A DNA stretch of 64,000 bases from the NCBI GenBank assembly GCA_025526995.1, contig JAHLKG010000022.1, forward strand, positions 496,001 to 560,000, written 5' to 3'. Position 1 is the stretch's first letter; every line of letters begins with the position of its first letter. Shown here piece after piece: positions 1 through 15,197 of the stretch. Under the pieces are notes generated by a model. It saw nothing but the letters and a program-made list of their open reading frames with translations, made no database searches and was not told the origin of the DNA. This DNA is from Powellomyces hirtus (taxonomy: Eukaryota; Chytridiomycota; Chytridiomycetes; Spizellomycetales; Powellomycetaceae). The translations under genes were made by a program, and so were the position numbers.

Positions 1-404
1 GAAGATGATTTCCTACCATCAACCCACATACTCGTCCCCCGACTCACCATTCCCCTTGTGGCACCACGTACCACGACACCCAGAATCCTTCTCTCTTTCC
101 CTTTCGCAGCAACCAGCGCGTGCATTCATGTAATAAATGAAAATAGTTGTATTTACCACCCTGACATTTTGGAGCAGATTGGTTTGATGAGCACCTGTCC
201 TCCGTGTGAACAAAAACAAGACGCAGCTATCGCCAGATGCCTGGTAGCAGCGGCCGCTCTTTCAACTTATGGGAAACCCATCGTTTGTGCAGCGTTTTCC
301 TCGCCCCACTTCCTTTATTATTGTTATCGTACATTGATTTGTAGCATCGCGGTCGTGTTTACCGCTTTCTATACTTTCGGACTGTCACAATGCGCCGCAT
401 TTCT

Positions 405-3400
405 TCAAGAAGCCATCGCGGCTTTCTCGCTTGCGAGCGCCAGTCTGATCAAAGAAGCAGAAGCGAAAGGAAAGCATGAGAGAGAGAATGTCAGTCGCGA
501 TTCAAAACCGGAAAACGTGTCCAGGCGTTCTACAAATCGTTTGGTTCTCTCGCTCACCGTCTGATATTCCCAATTGTGCCTGCCGCCGCCTCCTGCAAAT
601 TCTGGTCCGAGCTCCCCACCATGCCCAACAACAACTGTACCACGCCATGTTCATGCATCGTGATACAATTATCCGGGTCCATGCTTAACTGATGCAGCGC
701 GCGGGCCGTGCTCCGATGGACTTCGTCGTCAGGGCTGCGGAGGTACTTGACTAAAGGAGCCACTGCGCCCGCGGTGCCGAACGACACCCGGTTGTTGCCC
801 CAGTGGCAGCACCGCGCGACGGCTTCGGCGAGGTGACGCCGGAGTTTGTCGTTACGCGTGTTGGTGAGCTTGGCGAGCATGGGAACCACACCGTGGTCGG
901 TTATGACGGCGAGGTTTTCCTCTGGAGAGTGAGAGAAACAAAAAGAAATAGAGAGTGTAAGAATGTGAATTGGTTTGTCGTGAAGAGGGGGAAGGGGAGT
1001 GCGGCGAGAACAGTTGGCATCGATTTTTCTCGGTACCGTCTTTTGCAATATTCGCGATAGCAGCACACACACTCGCTAACACATCCGCGTTATCCGATTT
1101 GAGCAGCGACACGATCAGTTCCAGACCTCCGACGAACGAGCGGACCATTTCGCCAGAATCCTTTGCTTCATGAACCAAGGGAAAAAGAAAAACATCAGTA
1201 TCTGCTTCTGCGAGTTCTTTTTGTGGATCATTTACCATGTTCAATGCACGGCGAAATCGCCCACGCCGCACTGGCCTGCACAAGCGGGTTGGCGGATTTG
1301 AGCAACGACCAGAGAAGACGAACGCCGTCAAGACGGTCAATTATGGCCATGCAATCAGCTATGAAAATCGAAAAAAAGGTATGGATCTTGAGATCAGCAC
1401 GCACATAGAAACTTGACACCGAGGCTCCACGATGTGGAGACATAACACTCACAATCCAAAGCACACGCTCCAACCGCGGTCGTCACGTTCACTAGCAACG
1501 ATTGGTTGGTTCCCGTGAGGAGGTTCACCAAAGGTGTGATACCGTTACTGTCTTTGATGGCTTGCCGGCCCTCAACTAAAACCCAAACAAAAAGAAAAAG
1601 GAACGTCTAAGTAAGCTTGAACAAGAACTTCGGGTGTTTCATGATATATGTTTGCTTACCGGTCTGCGCACACGCCCCTAAGGCGCCAACGACATTAACC
1701 AGCACGTCTTCGGGCTGGTTTTCCATCAATCCGACGAGTTTCTTGATGGTGTTGAGTTTGTTGAGTGCAGCGACGTTTTCCACTACGAGATTCAACAAGG
1801 AACGATTAGGAAATTACAAAGTAGATGTTGTCAACCGAACATGTGTTACTTACGATTCTGCGCACACTTCCAGACAGCCCCCGTCGCAGCCGCCAACAGT
1901 TCCTTGTTGACGGTGTTGTCGAGCAGGTTCACCAGGTGCGAAAGGCCAGAGTACTGGCGGACGAGAGTGCGGGTTTCATCTATGGGAGAGAAAAAAATTG
2001 ACAATCTAGAAATGAACCGGGGGGTCGGCGTCTTTTTTGTTGTATTTCTCTTACCTTCTTCGGCGCACTTGAAGATGGCGCTCGCACAATGCGTCTGCAG
2101 TTCTTCGTTCTTGCTTGCCAGGTTCTCAACGAGAAATTTGATCATCCCGGACCCGCGGATGGCGATGCGATAATGTGCTGTGCGACATCACAAACGACAA
2201 CAGAATGAGACAAAGCCCAACTCGGGGGCGTGTTGGTGTTGTGTGGTTTGAGGTTTTACCGTCAGAAGCACACTCTTGCAAAATCCCCACAACCGGAATC
2301 AACAGCTGCTCGTTCTGCGATTCCAGGAGATTGGCGAGCAAGGGGATGGAGCCGGCGGCCTGGATGGCTTCCTTGTTCCGAGCTACAACAAGGAAAAGAA
2401 TGAAAAAAAGGATCATATTCAAATCATCGCTCCATTTTCGTCACTGTTGTTTTTTCATTCTAAATCTTACCGCTTTTACTCAACGCAGCCAGTGCCAATG
2501 CACCCGCCACCGCGACCTGCTCATCATCGCTCCCCGGACGCGCCTTGAGCAGGCGAACGAGCTTTTTGATGCCCCCGTAGCGGCGGACTGAGCGGCGGTT
2601 ACGGGCTGAAAGAAAAAAAAAAAGGAAAGGGGGCTAGAGTTAGAGGAATGCGAGAGATGGGGGAGAAGCTGGGAGAGATCTATTTACCGTTTTTAGCACA
2701 ATGAGCAATCGTTTTCGCCGCCAAACATTTCGGTTCACGTTCAGAGTCCCGAAGCAATTCAACGAGGGGGTGCATGGCGTCGAGGTCGGACAGGGCTGAG
2801 CGGGTGGCCACTGTGGGGGGAAAGGATTAACACACAAAATACATGAGTGACAAGTAGGGAACAAAAAAAAAGAGGAAGAGCGACGGCTGCGGGATTGTTT
2901 TCCGTTTTTTTCGGGGCTGCGCGGGAGATACGCACCGTTCTGGCTCACATCCTTGAGGATTTTCAATGCCCCGATTTTGCATTTCGGGTCGTCGGTGTCG
3001 AGGAGGTTGACGAGGGTTTCGAGCCCACCGACGTCGCGGATGGCGGTTTGGTTGAATTCTAAGAAGAAGAAACCAAATTGAGAAAATAGAAATACAGGTA
3101 GCCGTGAGACGGACACTGTTTTTGATTTCCTCGTACCATTCGTTAAATCAAAATCCCTCAACGAACAGATCGCAATAATCGTCGCTGTCTGATTTCCCGC
3201 ACGGAGATATTTGACGAGTTTCTGAATTTGGTAATACTCTGCCGGCAATTCGGCTAGCCAATCACGCCCAGAAAACATTTAGCGTCAAAAAGAACCACAC
3301 CGTGGAGACATCAAAGTTCTGCACTCCCGCACATACATATTTCCTGCCGCTTTTCCTGAATCTCCTCCTCCGAATCATCTGCACCACTATCCGAGTACTC

Positions 3401-5660
3401 GTCTTCTTCCTCCACGTGTCTTTTCGACCGGCGGTCTTTGGATGCTGAACCGGAATTGCCCTTTGTGGCGCGGGTGGCGGTCGTGGTGGGGTGGTTGGTG
3501 TCCTTGGGGTGTTTGCTTGACCGCGTCCCGGCCATACCGCCCGCGGGCGTGCGTTCGCCGTCAACGCCGAGTGCTCTGGGGGAAGGGAGGGAGGGAGTGA
3601 GATGAGTGGCACGGGTGTGCGAACAGTGGGGATGGGTGCTTACCGCCATTTAAGCGATGGTTCGACTGCGCGGGGTTTGGTGGCGATTTTGGATTTTCTG
3701 TGAAAATGAAACCCCCAGGAAAAGAAAAGAGTGGCATAAGCATCTGCTCCTCCCACCGCGCTTTCCTCTCCTGTTCTAGCAGTTATCTTACGTCTTCTTC
3801 CCCGCATGCGGATTCCCCGCTCCGCGTTTATTGCCCCCGCCTGCAGCCTCGCTCTTGCGACCACCTGCGGCAGTCGCGGCACCGGCGGTGTTGTCGTCGG
3901 ATTCGAGATCATCGGAGGCTTCGTCCTATAGTATCCAATCAAGACACGAAAACGTGAGTGAATTATATACACTGAGATTGCCGAATGGGGTGGGCTGGGG
4001 GAGTTTTCCATTTACCCCCTCGTGGTTTCGAGTCGTGTCGTCGTCGATGGCGGCGCCTGCTGCGGGACCTGAAGTTGAAAATACAAAAAAAAATAAGAAC
4101 ATTTGTCGAGAGATGGGTCAATGTTATGGGGAGGGGTGTAGGTCGGGGAGGGAATAGGAGGGGAACGGGGGGTTGTTGGTGAGGCGCCCGGGGCAAGTTC
4201 AATCACGTACGATCATCTGCATTGGCCTCAAACGTGTACTGCTGCTCATCAATGCGTTTTTCAAATGCGTTGCTGACACTCCGTAGCAGATCAATGAGGG
4301 TCGGGAAGGTGGGTGAGGCTGATTCGTAGTTGAGATGCTCAATTCCTAGAAATCAGATAAAGACTGAGTAAAAGTTGTCCTTTTCTTGTTTTTCTTTTTG
4401 GTGCTTTTATTACCTTTCTCATCAGCAGTATAGCCCTTATTAACAAAATAGCCTTTCTTGCTTGCCGTGATAATCAATTTCGCAATATCAAACGGCTGAG
4501 TTTGGATGTAGCAGAGCTCGCCGTGGACTTGGCGCCATGGCGGGGCTTTGTAGCCGTTGGAAAAAGTATAATCTAGTCAAAATAAAAGCGATTAGTAAGA
4601 TGGTAGGAGGGGAGAGAGGGGGGGAAGGGTAGAGTGCGAATGATGTTTGACATACCCGACTCCCAGTCGATTGAGATAAGTGCCTTGGTATTCTCGCGCC
4701 CACAGAAGGATTGAAGCATGAGGAGCTCTTCGGTGACTTTGTGGATGTCGAGTGTTTTATCCCTAGGGGGAAAAAGAGGATAAACGTAAATACAATGTTG
4801 GGCGGTGGCTTTTTCTAACTTTTTGTTTTTCGTCTTACTTTTGCAAATCCTTAACCGCCGACTTCATCAGCTGCAGATCAAATGCATTGACGAGCAAGAG
4901 CAGTTTGTAGAGTTTGCCATACTGCTCGCGTTTGCGCGCGGTTGGTTCGTTGGTGAAGAGATCAAAGGCGTCTGTTAGGGCCGTGTCGCCCGAGACGCCA
5001 AAGATGGCTTTGACAGGGTCGCGGTTGGCTGAAAAAAAAACAAAAAAAAAAAAAAAGTGTGAGATGCACGAGTTTCTGGGGTGGGAGGCTACATTTTTCC
5101 TGAGGGGTACCTTGGATGATTTCCTGCACCTCTTTCAAAATCTGATCATCGGCCAATTTGAGTACGCGGTTTAGGACATCAAAGCTAGCGGCGCGAGCGA
5201 CATATCCCTGGCCGGACTGTTCGAGATGGAAAAGCGGTGACCCATCCGCTCTCAGATCCGTTGACGAAGCCACCGATCCTTTTCCATTCCTTAAACGCAG
5301 CCAAACACCATTAATTTTTTTTCTCTAGCCTTGTCCCCCCATGTTGCTTTCTTCCATCCCTTACTTTGCACCCGCCGTGACATTCCACTTGTCACTCCCC
5401 GCAAACACCTGCGGTCTCAGCGTCGTGGTCCACTGTAACGGGCGGCGAAACTCTGCCCGTGCTTCCCCCGGGTGAGCGCGACAGATCTCATTGACCATTT
5501 TAACGAGATCGTAGAGGAGGTCCTGGTTGGCGACGGAGGTTTTGAGCTGCGAGGTGGACGCTGCGGTTGAGGGTTGCTGTTGGGCATCGGTGGGTTGTGG
5601 TGGTGGTGTTGGGTCGGTGTCGCCCCGCCATTCGAAACGGGTGGAGAGGGTTTGACCCAT
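405..5660 (-). CDS. ODAD2: Outer dynein arm docking protein ODAD2/ARMC4
   Basis: Armadillo-repeat protein that in animals docks outer dynein arms on axonemal doublets; it implies a motile flagellum. I read about 23 exons separated by introns of roughly 50-110 nt. The start at 5660 (MGQTLSTRF) is the first ATG of the N-terminal exon. The N-terminal module includes [11 protein letters not shown] and [12 protein letters not shown], followed by a charged linker (4068-3337). Armadillo repeats run from about 3253, with family-typical stretches such as [49 protein letters not shown] and [13 protein letters not shown]. The frame appears to stop after NIRR at about 556, but a good donor (GTGAGC, 557-552) joins a 40-nt exon at 444-405 encoding [12 protein letters not shown] plus TGA. 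This matches the short conserved tail after NIRR in animal ODAD2. Family assignment is firm; individual exon borders are by eye. Confidence 0.9.
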
Positions 5661-6279
5661 GGTTGGGTGAGCTGGGAGCTGAAAGGATGGTGGGGGCTTT
5701 TGAAGTGGGATTGTTTTAGGGAGATTCACCTTTCGTTTTTGTTTTCGGACATAGATGGCTGCCAAAAGAAGGCTCCGCTCAACGCAGTGTTGCTTACCAT
5801 ATCGCTGCGCCACGCCACATCATGTGTTGCAGAGCGCGACGTGGAAAACGATTCTCTCTCTCTTTTGTCTTTTCTCTCTTTTGTCTCTATCTCTCTGCAT
5901 CGACCGTCTGTGGTGGCTAATGCGTCAGTGCCGGCTCGAGTCATGTCTCTTTTTATTTTAAAGCACTCGAGAGATATGTGGTCCCGAGGTCAAACCAAGT
6001 GGCATCCGCGGCAAGAATGAGAGTGGAAACCAGAACTTGACGAATGGTTTCCAGATAATACCGCAACAAACAAACGAAAATAAAAGAACTGCCGAAATGT
6101 AATATTCACAACGTCCGCAAAAAAGCCATCTTCCCAAACCCTTCCCTCAACACGAAGCGTTCCAATCGGAGCCATATTTCATATCCTAGCTACCACAAAA
6201 ACTAGCACTGAAAAGCTATGGAAGAAAGACTACCCAACCATTGTACCGAGCTCAGACTGTGGTGGCAGGCGCAGAATAA
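5661..6279. other. Intergenic, upstream of ODAD2
   Basis: Holds the presumed ODAD2 promoter and the 3' side of the unknown gene at 6280-6972. There are TCTCT-rich tracts near 5852-5896 but no supportable coding exon. Confidence 0.4.
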
Positions 6280-6972
6280 TCAGGCATTAGCATTGCTATG
6301 ATGCAAGCATTCCTCCAAGAGCTGCTTTCCGCTTGCAGTTCCGTTATTCTCGACTGCACGGAGGAGGCCCGGGTAGCTGTATGGTTTTTCACCAGGAATA
6401 TCATGAGGAATGATTAGCAGGGTGTTTCCCGGTCCACATATTGTTGAACCAACAAAAATCGTAAAAAATTGGCGAGCCTGACAGCAATGGGGGCTGGATT
6501 CTACCAACCAGTCAATAGCCGCATGCGGGTGCGACGAGGCCTCCGGTTGCTGGCTGGTTAAGGGCGGGATGCTGCTGCTGTTACGGTTGCCATTGTTGCC
6601 AGTGCTGCGGGAAACTGCGTGGCTAGCAGCGCCCGGGGGCGACTCCCAGCCCCTCGTTGCCGAAAGTCACAGTTGTGCAAGACAAAACGAGGAATCGAAC
6701 GTGGCGGGCAGAGAAGAAATCGCATAGTTTTGTTAGAGGTGAGCGTCGCAGGAGATCATTACTGAGAACAGCTGTCCGCCACACCATCCACCACCTCTCC
6801 CAGTTTTAGGAGAAAGGACGGAGACAAAACCCCCGCTGGGAACCCCGGCTACATACTATACTGTACAGCCAACGAAGACTGACCTGAGGTCGTGGTTGAT
6901 AGCCTCGCGGTATGCAGCCGGGTGCACGTCGATACCTTCAGAAGTGGTGGTGGCGATGGTGAGTGCGGGCAT
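6280..6972 (-). CDS. Small protein of unknown function
   Basis: I do not recognise this protein. Exon 1 (6972-6884) starts MPALTIATTTSEGIDVHP and ends at a CAG|GTCAGT donor. Exon 2 (about 6652-6280) gives a Ser/Asn/Pro-rich linker, then a segment that looks folded (DWLVESSPHCC, FVGSTICGPGNTLLII, YPGLLRAVEN), ending at TGA, for about 155 residues. The splice keeps frame (phase 2 into AGG), but the acceptor CAACGAG lacks a pyrimidine tract and the intron (about 230 nt) is longer than its neighbours, so the join is uncertain. It is divergent from the DHHC gene, with only about 215 bp between the two start codons, suggesting a shared promoter. No signal peptide or membrane segment is visible. Confidence 0.45.
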
Positions 6973-7187
6973 AGTGGGTGAAAATGTTTTGTGTGTTGGG
7001 ATCAGTGCAATGGGATTGAGAGTGTAGTTTCTTGTACGCGAGTCTATTTGAATGGACGAGTGCGTGTTTTTGCCTCGGGTGATAAAGAGCGTTCTCGTCG
7101 TAAATCTTCTGACAAAACAGTGACACTTCCGAAACCACCAATGACCATCCCACCCTTGGCCCAGCAGCAGCCGCATGCGTGTACATA

Positions 7188-8804
7188 ATGTCCTCAAAAC
7201 CTCCGCCCGACGACACGCTTCTCGCCGTCTCGGCTCTCTTCGTTAGTACGTAACCGCATAATACACCCGCGCCTCCCAAAACCTGTCCCAAGACTAAACT
7301 CCTCTCTCGCTAACCCCCAGTCTTATTCGCACCAGTAACGAGCCAATACTTTATTTTTCTGCCCTGGCTGCGACCGCTGACGCCGGTCTCGGCGCTGGTC
7401 CTGGGCGTGTTTAATATTTTGGTGGGGCTGTTGTTGGCCAATTATGCGGCATGTTATTTTACAGGTGAGATATTCGAGTGGAGGAGAGAGATCGGGAGAG
7501 ACTTGGGGGGGAGGCTGTAATGGTTCTGCCTGAATGTCTGAAAAGCGTCGACTGACGACCTCCAACCCGCTGACCAGATCCCGGCAAAGTCTCGCCCGGA
7601 TGGGAAGGCGTTCCAGGTACGAGCGTGAACTCCCTCAGTCCAATCCCACCTCAGACTCGGACGCCTAACAACGACACCTGTCCAGGAACCCCAACGTACA
7701 GTGTAGTATAGTATGTCCACAGCCCGCCCGCCATCAATGACATTTTGACGCGTAGACCGACCCTCAGCGACACGGCAGGCTCGTTCTGCCCGCTCTGCAA
7801 TATGACGCGGCCCCCGCGCGCGCATCACTGTAAACGATGTGGATGTTGTGTTTTGTGAGTTGAGGCAAAACCGGAGAATGCGGGGAAATGCGTTTGAGAG
7901 CCCGCCGCTGATTGCATGTGCGGTTTTTTTCTTTTGTTTTCTTGGGTGTTGGATGTAGGCGGATGGACCATCACTGTAAGCTGCTCCGACATACCATAGC
8001 AATGTATGAGAAGAACTCTGGACAAGCATCACAACTAACCTCTCCTCCCTCCATCCCTCTCCCAGGCAAATGGCTAAGTGAGTACGACCCCGCCCCCCCC
8101 GCCGCCGCCCCTGCCCCTATCCCCCCAGCGCCCCTCTTATCCAACTTTTAGACACATGCATCGGCTACCGCAACCAAGCCCACTTTATCCGGTTCCTCCT
8201 CTACGCCACCCTCGCCGCAAGCCTCTGCATCGCCCTCATCCTCGCCCGCCTCACCCACCTCGTGCACCAAGCCATACGCCACACGGCGACTGCACCGCCC
8301 AACGCCCCGCACCCGGAGATGGTACACGTGGGCGAGGTCCTGGTCATGGCCGGGAATCTGTGCGTGCTCGTCCCCGTCGGGAGCATTCTGGGGTTGTTGA
8401 CGTATCAGCAGGTGAGAGAGAGAGAGAGAGAGATAATACGCGCATAAAAATGGGATGCAAATCACCAAAAAAGAGGAGGCGGATGGTTGTGGTTGGTTGG
8501 TTATCCATCTATCTATCAGGCCCCAACTAACGCCCACCACCACATTTGTTTTTGTTGTTTTGTGCCGAACGCCCCACCGCAGATGTACAACCTAACCCAA
8601 AACCTCACCACCATCGAATACGTCAAACTCAAAGACGACGCCATCGGCGTCTACGTGCCGTCCAATCCCTACCGTCTCCGCCACCCCACCGATAATGTCA
8701 GAACAGTGATGGGACGCGACTCCCCGTGGTGGATGTGGGCGCTGTATACCCTGCCCCCTGAGGGAACGGGCACGTGGTTTGAGGTGGATTTGGAGGCCGA
8801 GTGA
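7188..8804 (+). CDS. DHHC-type protein S-palmitoyltransferase
   Basis: Integral membrane enzyme that attaches palmitate to cysteines of cytosolic proteins, normally at ER/Golgi-type membranes. Nine exons can be read: 7188-7245, 7321-7464, 7578-7616, about 7686-7695, 7756-7854, 7959-7975, 8066-8077, 8152-8411 and 8583-8804. There are two N-terminal hydrophobic segments, a cysteine-rich domain starting FCPLCNMTRPPRAHHCKRC, and the catalytic DHHC followed by KWLNTCIGYRNQAHF. Two further membrane segments follow, then a downstream NLTTIE that fits the conserved TTxE motif. The residue after DHHC is Lys where most family members have Pro (DHHCPW). The CRD-DHHC core is split over three tiny exons of 17, 12 and 99 nt. 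The 7686-7695 exon border is the least certain. Confidence 0.85.
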
Positions 8805-9742
8805 CGCGCGGGGCACACGTGGCGGCAGCGGAAGGGGGGTGGGTTGTGAGGAAGGAAATACGATTAAAACGATGCTGACGAAACAGCGCTCTGGACGTTG
8901 AGACACGCTTTGTGCGACCCCGGGGTCTCTCCCCCCTCTGTCCGCCGTGCTACGCAACCTGCAACCACGGAGAAGAAAAGAAACAGGGCACCACGCCATC
9001 CTCTGCTCTTTCACACCGGCCCCACCCCTATCAACCCGGCACCGTTGGCTGCACCCCACCCAGTGTGGCTTTGCGGATCAATGTATATACGTGCATATGG
9101 ATGGTTTTGGAGAGGAGGAGTGTCTGCGCGTTGCCCCCCTTGCTTCGGAGAGAACGACAAGACAAGGAATGTCCCCCCACTCACATGTCATCAGCATGTC
9201 TCATTATGTTTCTCCCGCGTGCCCCCCGCTGCGGTCGTTCGTAGCTAGGACTCTGCTGGTTCGAGTAGAGTATGTATCTACACTATATGGATAGGTGTAT
9301 ACATAGACAAAAGGACGGGCCCCCCAACCTCAACGACCATAAATTAAACCCCATTTTGCAATTACCCCAGATCTCGATGTGCGGGAATAGTGGGGTTGTG
9401 ACGGCAGATTTTTTTTGTTCCGAAATTCTATTAGTTGGACACTGTATATAAGTAGGAGTTGTAAATGTAAGAAAAAAACAAAACACAAATAATGTTATGA
9501 GGTGTGTGGGGGGGAGAAGATGCAAGGGTGATGGGCTGGGGTTCGTGTTGCGGTAGGGGGAGAGTTGGACTAGCTCTATATATATACGTGTGTGGGTGAG
9601 CCCGCGTGAATGATGCCGCCTATACAGTTAGTTGGCTATATGTGACCCTGTCTATGGTGAGTGCCTGGATGTGTGCGGGAGGGCGAATTATGTTTGTTGT
9701 GGTATGATGACGCATGGGGGGGGGGGGGGGTGTTTGTAGGCA
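8805..9742. other. Convergent intergenic region
   Basis: Lies between the 3' ends of the DHHC gene (+) and the AGC kinase (-). It contains a long poly-G run at about 9716-9730 and short TATA-like runs (9580-9590). No coding exon is supported. Confidence 0.4.
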
Positions 9743-12136
<2,394 letters not shown>

Positions 12137-12890
12137 GTTTGGAGTGGAAATAGAAAGCGTTAACAAGTAGTCCTCTACCGAGTCTTCCCGTATACAAGGG
12201 GTGGTATGGGAAAAGTCAGGTCTGCTGAGAAGGTCAAATGGGCGTATTTGCTGGGTGGGACGAAAGGAAGGAGGAGGGGGGGGGGGTGTGCGTTGCGGCG
12301 AAACACGTGTGCGCAATGACATAAGCAAAACACAAGTGTCGCCAAATACGATTGAAGGATTGATTGAATGAATGAATGGATGTGAATGAAAGACCCATGA
12401 AGACATCTATGACTTGATCACATGACTCAATCACCCCATTTGACTCTATTTGGCTGTGTCCTACATCTAGTCTACAGTGGCGATGAGAGCCACACACTAG
12501 ATATGGGCTGACTGGCAGACATGGATAGATACAGGGGCAGTCTCCAATTTTGACAATCCACTCAATCCTTCTTTCTTTGATAAAACGAATGAATTGAACG
12601 ACTGACTGCCTGACTGAGGGATGAATGACTGACAGAGATGACTGATGAATGACTGACGCCCCCGCGTGTATCTTCGATGTTTCAAACTACATCCAATCAA
12701 TTTTTCAAACCACACTCCATCCTCTCCGACTCCATCCACTCCCAACCTACAGTCACGTGCTTACCATCCGGACAGAACGCGCGACCTTGTTTTTGTCCGA
12801 ACAGGACTGTACTTACCTTTTATTCAAGACCCTCGTAAAACGACTTTTGGTCTGGAAGACACTGTCTCTCTTTCTTCTTTACCCCTTCTA
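12137..12890. promoter_or_regulatory. Shared upstream region, AGC kinase / CDC6
   Basis: A 754-bp divergent spacer between a growth-control kinase and a replication-licensing factor. It contains degenerate TGAATGAATG and GACTGACTG short-period repeats (about 12,355-12,385 and 12,590-12,660). No TATA box or specific operator can be defended, and no coding exon is supported. Confidence 0.35.
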
Positions 12891-15197
12891 ATGCTAACCA
12901 GGTCTGCGCGTAAGCGCCCCGCAACCGAAGCCGAAACCGAAACCGACAATGAAAATGACGATGCCTTCGCCCTACTTCCTCAAGGTAATGTCGTGTGTTG
13001 CTCGTTTTATGCTGTTGTGTCGTCGTTCCCGCGAGAGGGACTTTTTGGTCTGCAAAGTCGACTGCCCGCATGGGGCGAGAGTATGTATGAACGGAAAACT
13101 CGACCAAAGACTCACATAATCGAATGCTTCTTCCTCCGGCAGAACCACCAGCGAAACGCCCGCGCCGATCCACCAAACATAAAGTCCTCAGTGAACCCAA
13201 CAGAGCCGACGTTTCCACCACCAACGACGACCCAAAACCTCTCACATTCTTGAAAACAAAGGAGAAACCCCGTCCCAAAATTCCTACTCCCTCCTCCACC
13301 GCCACATCACCCGCCGCCCGCACAATCTTCTCCACCGCCAAAGCCCTCTTCCGGCGTTGCAACATCCCGACCCGGCTCGTCGGGCGCACCGCCGAACGCG
13401 CCGCCGTGCTCGCATTTTGGGAAACCAACGTGTTGCAAGGCCTGGGCGGGTCCATGTATGTAGCGGGCATACCGGGAACGGGCAAAACGGCCCTGTTGGA
13501 TGAGGTGGTAAGAGATATGCACGAAAAGACCAGGATGGTGAGTGGAATAGAGTGGTGGGGAGATGGAGTCGTGTACAGTGTGCTGATAGAAGGGGGTGTC
13601 TCTCTCTTTCTCTCTCTGTCTCTCTCCCTCTCTCTTTCAGACCACCCCGCACACTGTCCACATCACCAAAATCAACTGCATGACCGTGAAAGACCCTGAA
13701 AAAATCTACCCGCGTCTCGTAGCTGAAATCCACGGCAACGGCGCGCGGCCCTCTGCCAATGTCGAGAAGGCGATTGCGGAGTTGGAGGAACTTTTTCGAC
13801 CAACAAGTGATCCCAAAGCTACCACGTTCCAGTAAGTGCCGTTCCCTTGTTTCTATCCTTCTCACGCTCAAACTCACTTACGCGTTCTCTATATAGCGTG
13901 GTCATCCTGGACGAAATCGACACACTTGTAACCAAAGACTGCAAAGTTCTCTACAAGCTCTTTGGGTGGGCCTCTCAACAATCCCAACCATCCCCATCCC
14001 AATCACACCAATCCGACCCAGACACCCCACCACCACCGCCACCCCCGCGCTCCCGCATGGCGCTCATCGGGATCGGCAACTCGCTAGACCTCACTCTCCG
14101 CGTGCTCCCGCGCCTCCTCGAACGGCAGTGCAACCCGACCCTTGTCAAGTTCCATCCGTACGATGTCAAAGATATTATGGAGATTATCCGCGGCCGGTTG
14201 AGATGTTTGCGGGACGAAATGGAGGGGGATGGCACGGCAACAACGAACGCAATAGTGCGGCGGCAAGCGGAGAGAGGCAAGGAGAATGGCAAAGGCAAGG
14301 AGGAGCAGTTTTTGCTGATGCACCCCATGGCGGTGGAGCTGTGTGCGCGTAAAATGGCGGCCACGGGCGATTTGAGAAAGGCGCTGGATGTGTGTCGGTG
14401 AGTTTTTGCACGCGCGCGTGCGGAGTTTGTGGGGTAGCTGATGGTCGTGTCGTGTTTGGTTGTGGGAGGAGCTCTAAAATCCCTTGTCTCTCTCTCTTTC
14501 CTCAACCAGCCAAGCAATCGAACTCGTCGAACTCGAGCATCAAAAACACCTCAAACCTTCCAGCACCACCACCACCCTCCAGCCGCACAAGGAAAACAGC
14601 ACCACCACCACCACGCAACCACCCTCGATGCTCGCCACACGCGACCCCACGCCCGTCCCCAAAGTCACCGTCAAGCACATTCTCGCCGCCGCGACGCGCA
14701 TTGCCGCCGCGGGGCTCCCGCCCGTGCCTCTCCGCGTCGCCAAACTCAATCTGCAGCAAAAGATGGTCGTGGCCACACTGTGTGTACTTGCGACGACCAC
14801 CAACCCACCGAGCAAACACACCACCACCACCACCACCACCATCACCACCACCACCACCAACAAGGCTCCGGTCACGTTGCAGGTCCTGTATGACACCTAC
14901 CTCGCGATCACCCGCAAACGCACCCAGGTCCCGCCCCTCGCGCGCTCTGAAGTCGCGGATGTGGTTACGGGCATTGAGGCCGCGGGGTTAGCTACATCCT
15001 CCTCTTCTTCCTCCTCAGCGTCATCGGACTCGAGGTCGGCGGGAAAATCCACCATGCATCCTCCCGCCTCCACCACCAGACGCAAAACGCCGACAACATC
15101 GACAAGCACGACCGTCCGCCTGGCCGTGCCCGTGGATGAAGTCGAGACGGCGTTGGCAGAGACACCCCTGCTGGTGGCGTTTTTGAAGGGGGTCTAA
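12891..15197 (+). CDS. CDC6: Replication licensing factor Cdc6/Cdc18
   Basis: AAA+ ATPase that loads the MCM helicase at origins with ORC. Five exons (12891-12984, 13143-13537, 13641-13831, 13897-14397, 14510-15197) sum to 1869 nt, or 622 residues, in frame. The N-terminus is basic with Arg/Lys clusters (RSARKR, AKRPRR), typical of NLS/CDK-regulated Cdc6 tails. The ATPase shows Walker A GIPGTGKT, Walker B VVILDEID, sensor 1 IGIGNSLDLT with LPRL, and a sensor-2 region GDLRKALDVCR. A C-terminal winged-helix-like region follows (VKHILAAATRI, KLNLQQKMVVATLCVL). Two low-complexity insertions are notable. One is Ser/Gln/Pro-rich between Walker B and sensor 1 (about 13,970-14,055); the other is a Thr run encoded by (CAC)n at about 14,815-14,860. 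Orc1 was considered, but no BAH domain is present. Confidence 0.88.

Noticed and set aside
6660..6720. tRNA-like GGAATCGAACG word
   Set aside because: No paired T-arm or acceptor stem could be formed around it; it falls in a probable intron.
12820..13485. 221-codon minus-strand frame
   Set aside because: Shadow of the CDC6 N-terminal exons.
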